Origin: Mycoplasmataceae bacterium
Lineage (GTDB): Bacteria > Bacillota_I > Bacilli_A > Mycoplasmatales > Mycoplasmoidaceae
Reading direction: 5' to 3'
Assembly (NCBI GenBank): GCA_031261045.1
Contig: JAISKE010000036.1
Span: 1 to 9,640 of the forward strand
DNA: 9,640 bases
A program made the position numbers and the translations under genes. Shown here piece by piece: positions 1 through 6,095 of the stretch (position 1 is its first letter; each line of letters starts with the position of its first letter). The notes beneath the pieces are model-generated. The model was not told the origin of the DNA and did no database searches. It saw only the letters and a program-made list of their open reading frames with translations.

Positions 1-511
1 AGCGCTTGATTCCGTTCTTTTCTTCTCCGCCGGCTCAATGAATTCTTCTTCTTCTTCTTCTTCTTCTTTAACAAAGATGGGTAACGTAACAATTAATGGC
101 GATTGCAATAATGCTGCCAATAGCTCTGGTCGCACTACCTTTTTCTCTGCTTCGTCTGAATCTGGTGAATCTTCTGCATATGCTACAATAATAATGAACA
201 ATATAATAATCAAAAGTGATTGTAATATCGGTAATAATTCTTACTGTGCTCTCTTTTTCTCTGCTCTAGGTTGATCTGGTTATGCCCCCGAAGATTCTGA
301 GTTGAAAATTGGTGATGCAACGATTGATACTGATATGATTATCGTAAGTGGATCTGAGAAGTCTTTCTTCTACGCATCAGATGAAAGTGGTTCCACTTTT
401 TTATCTCTTCACACATGGAATACTATTTTCAAAATAAACGATACGTATGAACCACAACATATAAATAAAACTGGTCTATCATTCGATTGACCGACTTGAG
501 AAACTATATAG
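1..511 (+). CDS. Repeat-containing Ser/Asn-rich probable surface protein, 3' part (5' end outside window)
   Basis: The frame is open from base 2 to the TAG at 509-511 when TGA is read as Trp (TGA at 272, 488 and 497), giving 169 visible residues. The ATG at 38 is probably not the start, because the residues before it (VLFFSAGS) already match the internal repeat. A unit of about 38 residues recurs. TINGDCN / IIKSDCN / TIDTDMI fall at visible residues 30, 69 and 107, and FFSA, FFSA, FFSA and FFYA at 7, 47, 85 and 122, often followed by SESG-like residues. A run of eight Ser codons (TCT) lies at 44-67. I do not recognise the family. The repetitive, Ser/Thr/Asn-rich, low-Lys make-up resembles variable surface proteins of mollicutes, but the signal peptide or lipobox would lie outside the window, so the location is inferred. 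No terminator-like stem is evident after the stop. Confidence 0.72.
43..68 (+). repeat. (TTC)8 trinucleotide tract encoding poly-Ser
   Basis: Eight perfect TTC units run from 43 to 66 and continue into TT at 67-68. In the coding frame they read as eight TCT serine codons. The tract reads as GAA repeats on the minus strand. Slippage in whole units would change the length of the Ser stretch without shifting the frame, so any effect would be size variation of a surface linker and not on/off switching. Confidence 0.85.
89..421 (+). repeat. Diverged tandem repeat of about 38 codons in the surface protein
   Basis: Three diverged copies begin near 89, 206 and 320. Each has a T-I-x-x-D-C/M-N/I segment followed about 16 residues later by FFSA or FFYA (codons near 140, 254 and 365). 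A further FFSA near base 20 suggests more copies upstream. Identity is visible mainly at the protein level, so these are old repeats and not a fresh DNA duplication. Confidence 0.6.
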
Positions 512-589
512 TCGCGTACTTCATTAATTTATATTAATAATGTATGTATGCATACTAATTAGTTTATAACCCCATTTTCTTTTTTTTCT

Positions 590-606
590 TGGTATGATAT
601 ATAGGT
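590..606 (+). promoter_or_regulatory. Extended -10 promoter for the hydrogenase, leaderless start
   Basis: The bases TGG-TATGAT at 590-598 form an extended -10 (TGn plus TATGAT). They are followed by 8 nt before the ATG at 607, so transcription would begin at or within a base or two of the start codon. There is no Shine-Dalgarno sequence and no clear -35. The rest of the 512-606 intergenic stretch holds only AT-rich sequence, a T-run at 580-587 and a 10-bp palindrome (GTATGCATAC, 546-555) of unknown role. Confidence 0.55.
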
Positions 607-2022
607 ATGAGAAAATTTGATACCGACGTCCAAAAATTAAAATACGATATTCTAGTAGAAGTTATTAAAGCATATGATAACAAGAAGCTAGATACCATAT
701 ATCATGACATCCCTAAAAAGATCGCCCCAGGTCCTGCGCCAACCATGCGTTGTTGTATTTTTAAAGAACGTGCCATTGCTCAAGAACGTATTAAATTAAT
801 CATGGGTGGTGATCAACATAAGAACCATGTGGTAGAAATGATTGATATCGCTTGTGATGAATGTCCCGCTGGTGGTATCTTCGTTTCTCCAGCTTGTCGT
901 GGTTGTATTAGTCACGCTTGTTTAGAACCTTGTCCTAAGGGTGCGATTGCGATTGTGGAACGTAAAGCTGTTATTGATAAAAATAAATGTATTGAATGTG
1001 GCCGTTGTGTACATGCTTGTCCTTACAATGCTATCATTGAGCAAGTCCGTCCTTGCGTGGAGAGCTGTGGTGCCAAAGCCATTAAGATGACTAGTCTTCG
1101 CAAAGCAACCATCGATGTAGAAAAATGTATTGCTTGCGGTAACTGTGTTTATAAATGTCCATTCGGTGCTTGTGTTGATCGTTCATTTATCATTGACGCT
1201 ATTAAATTATTAGAAGATAAGAAAAGCCATATCTATGCGGTAGTAGCACCCTCTATTGTTGGCCAATTTGATTACGTTGATGTCGAACAATTAATTGCTG
1301 GTATCCAACAATTAGGATTCCACCGTGTGGTCGAAGCAGCACTAGGTGCTGATTCGATATTACAAGCGGAAGCTGATGAATGATTGAAAGCTAGAATCTT
1401 AACTTCTTCATGCTGTCCTTCATTTAAATTCTTTATTCGTAAACATTTTCCTGAATTAGCAAAATATGTTTCTACTGCCCCATCACCAATGGTCGCAACT
1501 GGTCAATTAATTAAAAAAGCTGATCCAACTGCAAAAGTTATTTTTATTGGTCCTTGTGCTTCTAAGAAAACAGAATTCCAATTACCTGAATCTAAAGGGG
1601 CAATTGATTGTGTTATTTCTTTTGAAGAATTACAAGCCTTATTTGATGCTCGTGGGATTCACTTGCATGGAATAAAACCTGTAAATATAAATGACGCTTC
1701 TTTTTATGGCCGTATTTTTGCACGAAGTGGTGGCATTTTAACTGGCGTACAGCATTTAGTAGAAAAAGCTGGTGCTAAAGATTTTAAAGGTGTCGCCATG
1801 AATGGTGTTTTAGAATGTGATAAATGAATGAAAGCATTAAAGACCAATAAGCTAACTCAAAATTTCTTTGAAGGTATGGTTTGTAAGGGCGGTTGTTTAA
1901 ATGGACCGTTAAGTCTAAAACACAATAGTCAAGTATTAGTCAACATTGATAAATTCGGGGAAAAATCTCCTACCAATGATCCAAACATTTCTGTTGATAA
2001 ATTTATTAAAAGTGTTAAGTAA
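607..2022 (+). CDS. [FeFe] hydrogenase, group B-like monomeric type
   Basis: This is a 471-aa iron hydrogenase catalysing 2H+ + 2e- <-> H2, probably with ferredoxin. TGA at 1381-1383 (Trp259) and 1825-1827 (Trp407) would cut it into three pieces in the standard code. Read as Trp they restore one protein. The N-terminal half carries many Fe-S cysteines: CRGC plus C105 and C109, a CxxCxxCxxxCP set at C128-C138, C150/C154, and a second CxxCxxCxxxCP set at C174-C184. The H-cluster domain has all three motifs: L1 TSSCCPSF (C269 proton relay, C270 ligand), L2 GPCASKKTE (C317, K320, E323) and L3 EGMVCKGGCLNGP (C426, C430). L3 ends in NGP and not the GGGQP of group A enzymes, and the overall length and the CRGC-type N-terminus match group B (B1/B3-type). 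Maturases HydE, HydF and HydG, which it would need, are not in the window. The last 8 bp overlap the convergent ABC ATPase gene. Catalytic direction, or a sensory role, cannot be read from sequence. Confidence 0.93.
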
Positions 2023-2758
2023 CTTTTTTAGTGTGTCCTCTGGCGTGAAAAATACCAGTCTTAACAAATTCACTATAGTTCTTACGTAATTGTCCATCGG
2101 CTTTATAAGGACCAACATGTTTAATCTGGCCATTACGAATAATGACTACGTAATCAATATAGTGCTCAATTTCATCTAAATTATGAGTCGAAATAAAATA
2201 AGTAACTCTCGGATTTATTTTGCGTTGGTTCTTAATGAACTCATAAAATAATTCACGCGCTTCAGGGTCTAGATTATCAGTTGGTTCATCCATAAATACA
2301 ATGTCTGGTGCGCCAATAAAAGCTTGAGCAATAGTGATTAATTTATTTTGCCCACTAGATAAATCACATATTCTATTTTGTAGACGATCAACTGGAATAT
2401 TAAGTTCTTTACATGTAGTTTCAACGAAGGAATCTAATTCTGATTTTGATACATTCTTAAAATCAGCAATATTTCTTAAAAAATCAATCACTTTAATTTT
2501 ATCAGCACTTCCTTTTTCGGGAACATAACCAATAGTTACACGACTTTTTTTATATTTAGCATTAACTCCAGCAATAGTTATTTCACCACTATCATATTCC
2601 CTTAATCCTAAGATGGAACGAATCGTAGTCGTTTTACCTGCACCGTTGTGTCCTATGAATGCACATGTCACACCGTATGGTACTGTAAAAGATACATCAT
2701 CTAATAAGACTTGTAATTTCATCTTTACTTTTAAATTTTGTACTGTTATTGCGTCCAT
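2015..2758 (-). CDS. ABC transporter ATP-binding protein (ABC-2 exporter type)
   Basis: This 247-aa nucleotide-binding subunit would power the adjacent membrane protein. Walker A is GHNGAGKT (residues 36-43), the signature is LSSGQNK (133-139), Walker B is IVFMDEP (153-159), the D-loop region is DNLDPE, and the switch His is H192 in STHNLDE. The Q-loop position has a VPEKGS context instead of a plain Gln, as in many DrrA/CcmA-type exporters. The start ATG lies 1 nt after the permease stop, so the two are almost certainly co-transcribed and translationally coupled. The C-terminus is short, with no extra domain. The substrate is unknown; families of this type export lipids, antibiotics, peptides or haem. 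The stop lies inside the end of the convergent hydrogenase gene (8-bp overlap). Confidence 0.92.
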   Translation of the reverse strand: MDAITVQNLKVKMKLQVLLDDVSFTVPYGVTCAFIGHNGAGKTTTIRSILGLREYDSGEITIAGVNAKYKKSRVTIGYVPEKGSADKIKVIDFLRNIADFKNVSKSELDSFVETTCKELNIPVDRLQNRICDLSSGQNKLITIAQAFIGAPDIVFMDEPTDNLDPEARELFYEFIKNQRKINPRVTYFISTHNLDEIEHYIDYVVIIRNGQIKHVGPYKADGQLRKNYSEFVKTGIFHARGHTKKVT

Positions 2759-2759
2759 A

Positions 2760-3491
2760 TTAAGGTCCCACCACGTGTCTATTAAATTTCACACCAAACC
2801 AAGTGCCCAAGAACACAATTAGTATAAAACAAAGCACACATGGTAATATGGTAGTATACAATAGCATTGCCATTTTAGAATCCCCACCGTCAGGAAAAAC
2901 AAATACGCTAAAAATAATGGTAAATACTAAAACAATACCGGTGCAAATAAAAATCGTAATACCACCTCTTAAAAAATATTTACCTAAAGTGCAAATGATT
3001 GCACTAGTTAGAGTTCAAAGTAATGTATTTAAGATAATACCTTCCTCTGATGCTTGAGGACTAAAAATAGAATAATCATGAGCCCGACTAAAACGCATAT
3101 CAAGATCAACAACAACCAACATTATGATAGCTATGAACCATCCAATCAAGGCTCACGACAAAGAAGCCAATATCTTAGCTGACACAAATTCTGACCGATT
3201 GACATTTTTGGACAAGATATATATTTTTTCGTATTGATTGGCATTAGCTTCGCCAATTAAACCGGCCGACAATACTAAAGCAATGAAAATTGGTTGTAAT
3301 GCCTGCATCACTCATGCGTTAGAATTATAATAATGATTCCATCCGCCCATAAACCCTAAATTGGGTATAACAAACAAGACCAAAATCGCACATATAATTG
3401 GAATAAGTATACTAATATATGTGATCGGCATTTTGGCTAATCGCCTACAGGATTGTTTATAGACTATCCACATATTATATATAATAAGCAT
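2760..3491 (-). CDS. ABC-2 type transporter permease
   Basis: This is a 243-aa integral membrane protein found only when TGA is read as Trp (three TGA and four TGG Trp codons). Hydrophobic segments lie near residues 23-42, 62-80, 106-129, 153-171, 176-199 and 208-229, giving six predicted helices as expected for ABC-2 permeases. The cytoplasmic stretch between helices 2 and 3 (YEKIYILSKNVNRSEFVSAK) has the family-like E..-I..LSK..SR..F..AK pattern. The stop TAA at 2762-2760 is 1 nt from the ATPase start, making a compact permease-ATPase operon. The start is uncertain: ATG at 3491 gives 243 aa, an in-frame ATG at 3473 gives 237 aa, and neither has a Shine-Dalgarno sequence. The upstream ATG sits 4 bp from the divergent lipoprotein ATG. 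Confidence 0.85.
3473..3486. promoter_or_regulatory. Palindromic AT element with -10 boxes in both directions
   Basis: A perfect 14-bp palindrome (TATTATATATAATA) provides TATAAT on the plus strand at 3480-3485 and TATAAT on the minus strand at 3479-3474. The plus-strand box is followed by 10 nt before the lipoprotein ATG at 3496, which would give a nearly leaderless mRNA. The minus-strand box would start transcription inside the permease reading frame, so it could serve the permease only if translation began further in (for example ATG at 3431). No convincing -35 is visible on either side, and AT-rich palindromes arise easily by chance. Confidence 0.4.
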
Positions 3492-3495
3492 AATA

Positions 3496-5262
3496 ATGAA
3501 ATTCGCTCATAAATTGTTAATCACAAGCACGGTTGTTGCTGTTGCCATTCCAGTTTGTTTTGCATTTACTAGTTGCTCTGTAATAAAAAAACCAACTATT
3601 ATTGGTAGAATACCGAAAACGGCTTATGCCGGACCCAACGCTGGACATAACGCTAACTTTCAATGTGTTATGGAATGAACTGAATACCGTGATAATGATT
3701 TTACTGATCCTGTCCTCGTAACTTATGGCCATGATAATTGATTTAAGAAAACCGACGGTAAATTATTCACCATTCGTCATCGTCACAACTCTATGGTTGC
3801 AACGGTAACGTTTGTTGATCAAACTGCTATATTCGCCTCAGAAAGTTTTGACATTGAATTCAGTTTTGGAGTTAATAGGTTAAATTTGACGCACCAGGAA
3901 ATTCAAGATAGTGGGGTAATTAGTAATATTACATGTACAAATCAAGGTGCCCCTACATTTGACCAAAATGTGGGCAATGTTTCGATTGAAAATACTGTCC
4001 CTATTATAAACGGTAACTATGATGCTTTCACGGCATTGGATGCTGGTTATCCAGAAATAACTATCGCCAGACTAAATGATGATTTTACCTTTACTTCACA
4101 ATCATGAATGGCGGCGCTTGGCAAAACAGAATATTATGGTTTCCACATACCCATTCCAGACAACTGAAATATTCATTGACAAGGAGAGTATAACCCCGAT
4201 TCCTTTAGCTTTAAAAATTTAACTATTTCAGCTAATTTTGAATTGAAATTCGTTGTTCCAATAATTGGTGGTATTGATTGAAGTATAAATATTGAATACA
4301 CTCTCATGAACTATTCCGTCATCGGTGCCTTCTCTGCGCCAACTGGTGCTTTTGCCAAAAAACAAGCTACTAGTGATGATGCTATCGTTGGTAATTATTT
4401 ACAATTAACACCCGATGCAATCACTGATTGAAACCCCAATAATGATCTTACCGCTGATCATCATTATAACTACACCGTTACTTACACTGCCGGCCCCGAT
4501 AGTACTGTCCCTTGCCCTCACAATGTACGTGATTACGGCTGAGAGCAAAAGTCATGTTGACTGGGCCAACAGTATAATTACGGAACCGCAAATGATAACC
4601 CTTTAAGTCATGAACTAGCTTTCCAAGAAATGGGCTTGTATATTCGAAGTTGACAACTAAGCAAGGTTCACACAATTGAACAGGTTGCAGTGGATTGAGG
4701 AACTCGAGAGGCTAATATTTACAACGGATACAATCCTGGTTATAACAATCAAGAGCAATCTCCATATAGTGTTAATCCGGGTAGTCAATTTCTAGAATTT
4801 AGTTACGGTTGTTTATCTCAAACGTGGACCGGTTGCGGAAACGGTTACTCTCAAGACCCGTGAGGTTTAAAGCCGTCCAACCAAGATAATTGATACAAAG
4901 ACGGATTCCGTACCACGCAAGCTTCTTCCACCACCAAATATCACCCTTCTAATTTAAATTATTGAGATATTTTATCTGGTCGCGGTGTGCCCAAGAATAG
5001 TGCCGTCCCAGACGGCATTCCTCCAACAAGCGGTTATGGCCCTTATGATTGAAGCGATGACTGTACTGGAGTCCAAAATGTTGCATGAAAGCACATCCGT
5101 TTTAATGATAACCCAACACAAGGTGATGATAATCCAGAATACTTTTACGTTCAATTTAACTATTGTTTTAAAGGACTTAAAATAGATGATGGTAATAACG
5201 ATAATTATTTTAGATACGATGTAAGTAAGATGCATTATCATGACGCACCACCTCCAGCATAA
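3496..5262 (+). CDS. Large Trp- and Cys-rich lipoprotein of unknown function
   Basis: This is a 588-aa predicted lipoprotein, uninterrupted only in code 4: 16 of its 17 Trp codons are TGA and one is TGG. The N-terminus has a Lys, a hydrophobic stretch and a lipobox FTSC, with lipid-carrying Cys27, so the mature protein should be anchored outside the membrane. The body is rich in Asn, Asp, Tyr, Thr, Gly and Trp and poor in long hydrophobic stretches. Eight further cysteines (57, 147, 340, 354, 439, 447, 523 and 557) leave an even number for possible disulfides. It ends in a His/Pro-rich tail (HYHDAPPPA). I recognise no domain. Adhesin, carbohydrate-binding or substrate-binding roles are guesses. 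C-ending codons such as CCC, GGC, GAC and GTC are more frequent than in the hydrogenase. It is divergent from the ABC exporter, 4 bp apart, and is followed by a strong hairpin. Confidence 0.85.
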
Positions 5263-5264
5263 TA

Positions 5265-5301
5265 AAATTAACAGTGAATTCGATGAGTTCACTGTTAATT
5301 T
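5265..5301. terminator. Hairpin terminator after the large lipoprotein, probably bidirectional
   Basis: A perfect 14-bp stem (AAATTAACAGTGAA at 5265-5278 pairing with 5288-5301) encloses a 9-nt loop and starts 2 nt after the lipoprotein stop. The arms are A-rich on the left and T-rich on the right, so either strand could give a stem followed by a short U-rich end. It could therefore also stop the opposing 81-aa gene. The right arm overlaps the presumed 8-bp flanking repeat of the adjacent insertion. Confidence 0.75.
5294..5301 (+). repeat. Left flanking near-direct repeat (candidate target duplication)
   Basis: GTTAATTT lies immediately outside the left inverted end and matches GCTAATTT (6076-6083), immediately outside the right inverted end, at 7 of 8 positions. 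This is what an 8-bp target-site duplication with one later change would look like. AT-rich 8-mers can match by chance. Confidence 0.45.
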
Positions 5302-5327
5302 CTGTATGTACCAGTTAAGTGTGGGTT
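5302..5327 (+). repeat. Outer inverted end, left copy
   Basis: 26-bp end that pairs with 6050-6075. Mismatches fall at positions 10, 13 and 19 from the outer edge. The stop codon of the 81-aa gene (5329-5327) overlaps its inner edge. Confidence 0.6.
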
Positions 5328-5572
5328 TATTTACCAACACCTCAATGCTTATCCATTCGTTTTATTACGGCCCTGTTAAATTCTGTTTGAGCCTCCATTT
5401 TAGGTTCAAAGACAGTCTCCGATCATGCTTTGAATCACTTTGGCATTCCTGGAGGTGGTGGGTTAGGATTAGTATAAGTAATCACACCAGCTTGAAATTC
5501 CTTGCTAGCACGACATTTAACTAACTCTGGTTCAGTTATTTTAACAGTCTTATTAGTTACTTTCTTAATCAT
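5327..5572 (-). CDS. Small 81-aa protein of unknown function, UGA-containing
   Basis: This reading frame is visible only in code 4: three TGA Trp codons (in PKWFKAW and KHWGV) would split it in the standard code. It begins at an ATG at 5572, has an in-frame stop upstream near 5603-5601, and ends at TAA 5329-5327. The protein has a basic N-terminus (MIKKVTNKTVKI), a Pro-rich hinge (NPNPPPPGMP), and an amphipathic charged C-terminal half containing WFKAWSETVFEP. There is no signal peptide or membrane helix. The use of TGA only, without TGG, and the upstream -10 box suggest a genuine gene expressed under code 4. I do not recognise the family; a phage- or element-borne accessory protein is possible but unproven. 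It reads outward toward the left inverted end and the lipoprotein terminator. Confidence 0.65.
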
Positions 5573-5578
5573 GGTTTG

Positions 5579-5584
5579 ATTATA
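5579..5584 (-). promoter_or_regulatory. -10 box of the 81-aa gene, leaderless start
   Basis: A perfect TATAAT on the minus strand (5584-5579) is followed by only 6 nt before the ATG at 5572. The transcript would begin essentially at the start codon, as proposed for the hydrogenase. No Shine-Dalgarno sequence and no clear -35 are seen. Confidence 0.5.
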
Positions 5585-5605
5585 ACGACACTTTACTGCT
5601 CTTTA

Positions 5606-5676
5606 ATGGTCTGGCTCGGTTATAGGCACAATAGTTATAACATAAATATTGGGAGCAAATTATTTATCGTAAACGA
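5606..5676 (+). repeat. Inner 71-bp inverted repeat, left arm
   Basis: It is the reverse complement of 5926-5996 at 68 of 71 positions. The differences are GG versus AC near the outer edge and one C versus T. Each arm opens with ATGGTCTGGCTC and, read inward, could encode the same start MVWLxYRHNSYNINIGSK. Read outward from the core, each arm ends a frame with VYDK and a stop. It contains the 8-bp palindrome GTTATAAC. Confidence 0.9.
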
Positions 5677-5938
5677 AGGCATAACCGCCGAGGACTTCGT
5701 CAGGACGTGGTCGATTAAGTTCGAGGACTTGTGGGCAACCCTCATGCGAAATAAATGAAATGGCGGTGCTTCTGGCAGCGCTGGACGCCGTCGCTTCGGT
5801 GGCGGTGGGGCAAATTACCAAACACGCCAAGAATTTGAGGAAGACATCCACATTATTAAATGGGACGTCAACAACCCCAAGTTTAATATTGATACTGTCG
5901 AACCGAAAAACCCCGTGCGACCCTCTCGTTTACGATAA
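5606..5938 (+). CDS. Possible 110-aa protein spanning the inner repeat and the GC-richer core
   Basis: With TGA at 5756-5758 read as Trp, this frame is open from the ATG that begins the left arm (5606) to a TAA at 5936-5938. The first 24 residues come from the repeat arm. The core encodes a mixed segment (EGITAEDFVRTWSIKFEDLW), a Gly/Arg-rich stretch (GGASGSAGRRRFGGGG) and an acidic, polar end (RQEFEEDIHIIKWDVNNPKF). Four of five Trp codons are TGG, unlike the TGA-rich neighbours. No ribosome binding site is seen. The codon-aligned opposite strand (about 5924-5660) is also open, with protein-like sequence ending GGYAFVYDK, so either strand, or neither, may be the real gene. I recognise no family. 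Confidence 0.35.
5677..5925. other. GC-richer core between the inner inverted repeats
   Basis: This 249-bp segment is visibly richer in G+C (roughly half by eye) than the AT-rich arms and surroundings, with runs such as GGCGGTGGCGG-like Gly codons near 5798-5809. It has open frames on both strands and no similarity that I can see to the rest of the window. The composition suggests a different origin from the flanking DNA. Confidence 0.6.
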
Positions 5939-5996
5939 ATAATTTGCTCCCAATATTTATGTTATAACTATTATGCCTATAAGTGAGCCAGACCAT
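5926..5996 (-). repeat. Inner 71-bp inverted repeat, right arm
   Basis: This arm pairs with 5606-5676. If the unit is trimmed by one base at each end (5607-5995) it has TG...CA termini and is flanked by TAA on both sides (5604-5606 and 5996-5998), which could be a 3-bp target duplication. That signal is short and weak. Confidence 0.9.
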
Positions 5997-6049
5997 AATT
6001 GTTTCGGCGTTACTACGTAATTATTGCATTTCATTTTTAAAATATCTAT

Positions 6050-6075
6050 AACCCACGCTTAAGTGTTACATACAG
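6050..6075 (-). repeat. Outer inverted end, right copy
   Basis: 26-bp end that pairs with 5302-5327 at 23 of 26 positions. It lies about 20 bp beyond the dhaK stop. On the minus strand its inner edge leads into TATAGATATTTT and an ATG at 6034, so it may carry an inward-facing weak promoter. Confidence 0.6.
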
Positions 6076-6083
6076 GCTAATTT
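6076..6083 (+). repeat. Right flanking near-direct repeat (candidate target duplication)
   Basis: GCTAATTT directly outside the right inverted end, 7 of 8 identical to 5294-5301. Confidence 0.45.
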
Positions 6084-6095
6084 CAATATCAATAA

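Larger units (their letters stand above)
5302..6075. mobile_element. Probable small insertion element with 26-bp inverted ends (774 bp)
   Basis: The ends 5302-5327 and 6050-6075 are inverted repeats with 23 of 26 identical bases, both starting CTGTATGTA and ending GTGGGTT when read inward. They are flanked by near-identical 8-bp direct repeats. The unit lies exactly between the terminator of one host gene and the 3' end of convergent dhaK. Inside are an 81-aa gene (5327-5572, minus), a nested 71-bp inverted-repeat unit (5606-5996) and a short leader-like minus-strand ORF (6034-5957, 25 aa, MKCNNYVVTP...) just inside the right end. That ORF runs into the nested unit and stops there, as if a longer ORF had been interrupted. 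There is no recognisable transposase or integrase, so the unit would be a non-autonomous or decayed element. End length and flank size resemble IS256- or ISL3-type insertions, but the family is not established. The stretch 5997-6049 holds nothing else I can identify. Confidence 0.55.

Noticed and set aside
546..555. Palindrome GTATGCATAC as an operator
   Set aside because: A single 10-bp AT-rich palindrome with no second copy or known regulator is not enough support.
1384..2022. Separate hydrogenase fragments or frameshifted pseudogene
   Set aside because: The breaks are TGA codons in one continuous frame, and reading them as Trp restores all H-cluster motifs in the right order.
2334..3057. 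Plus-strand ORFs at 2334-2528, 2613-2822 and 2803-3057
   Set aside because: They lie opposite the ABC ATPase and permease, have no family features, and the minus-strand genes explain the sequence.
4478..5340. Minus-strand ORFs at 4478-4675 and 4972-5340
   Set aside because: They are antisense to the large lipoprotein. The second also crosses the terminator hairpin, and no start signals support them.
5240..5524. Plus-strand ORF 5240-5524
   Set aside because: It overlaps the lipoprotein end, the terminator and the minus-strand 81-aa gene. Its sequence is unconvincing, whereas the minus-strand frame has a -10, a start and Trp-TGA codons.
5760..5942. Plus-strand ORF 5760-5942 (MAVLLAALDAV...)
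   Set aside because: It is a +1-shifted reading of the core, where the frame continuing through TGA gives a more balanced protein. Its VYDK end simply comes from the repeat arm. Not excluded outright.
5606..5996. CRISPR or known IS inverted repeats
   Set aside because: There are only two inverted copies with no spacer array, no Cas genes and no transposase motifs such as DDE.
5957..6034. 25-aa minus-strand ORF beginning MKCNNYVVTP
   Set aside because: Too short to call as a gene. It is mentioned as a possible truncated remnant inside the right end of the element.
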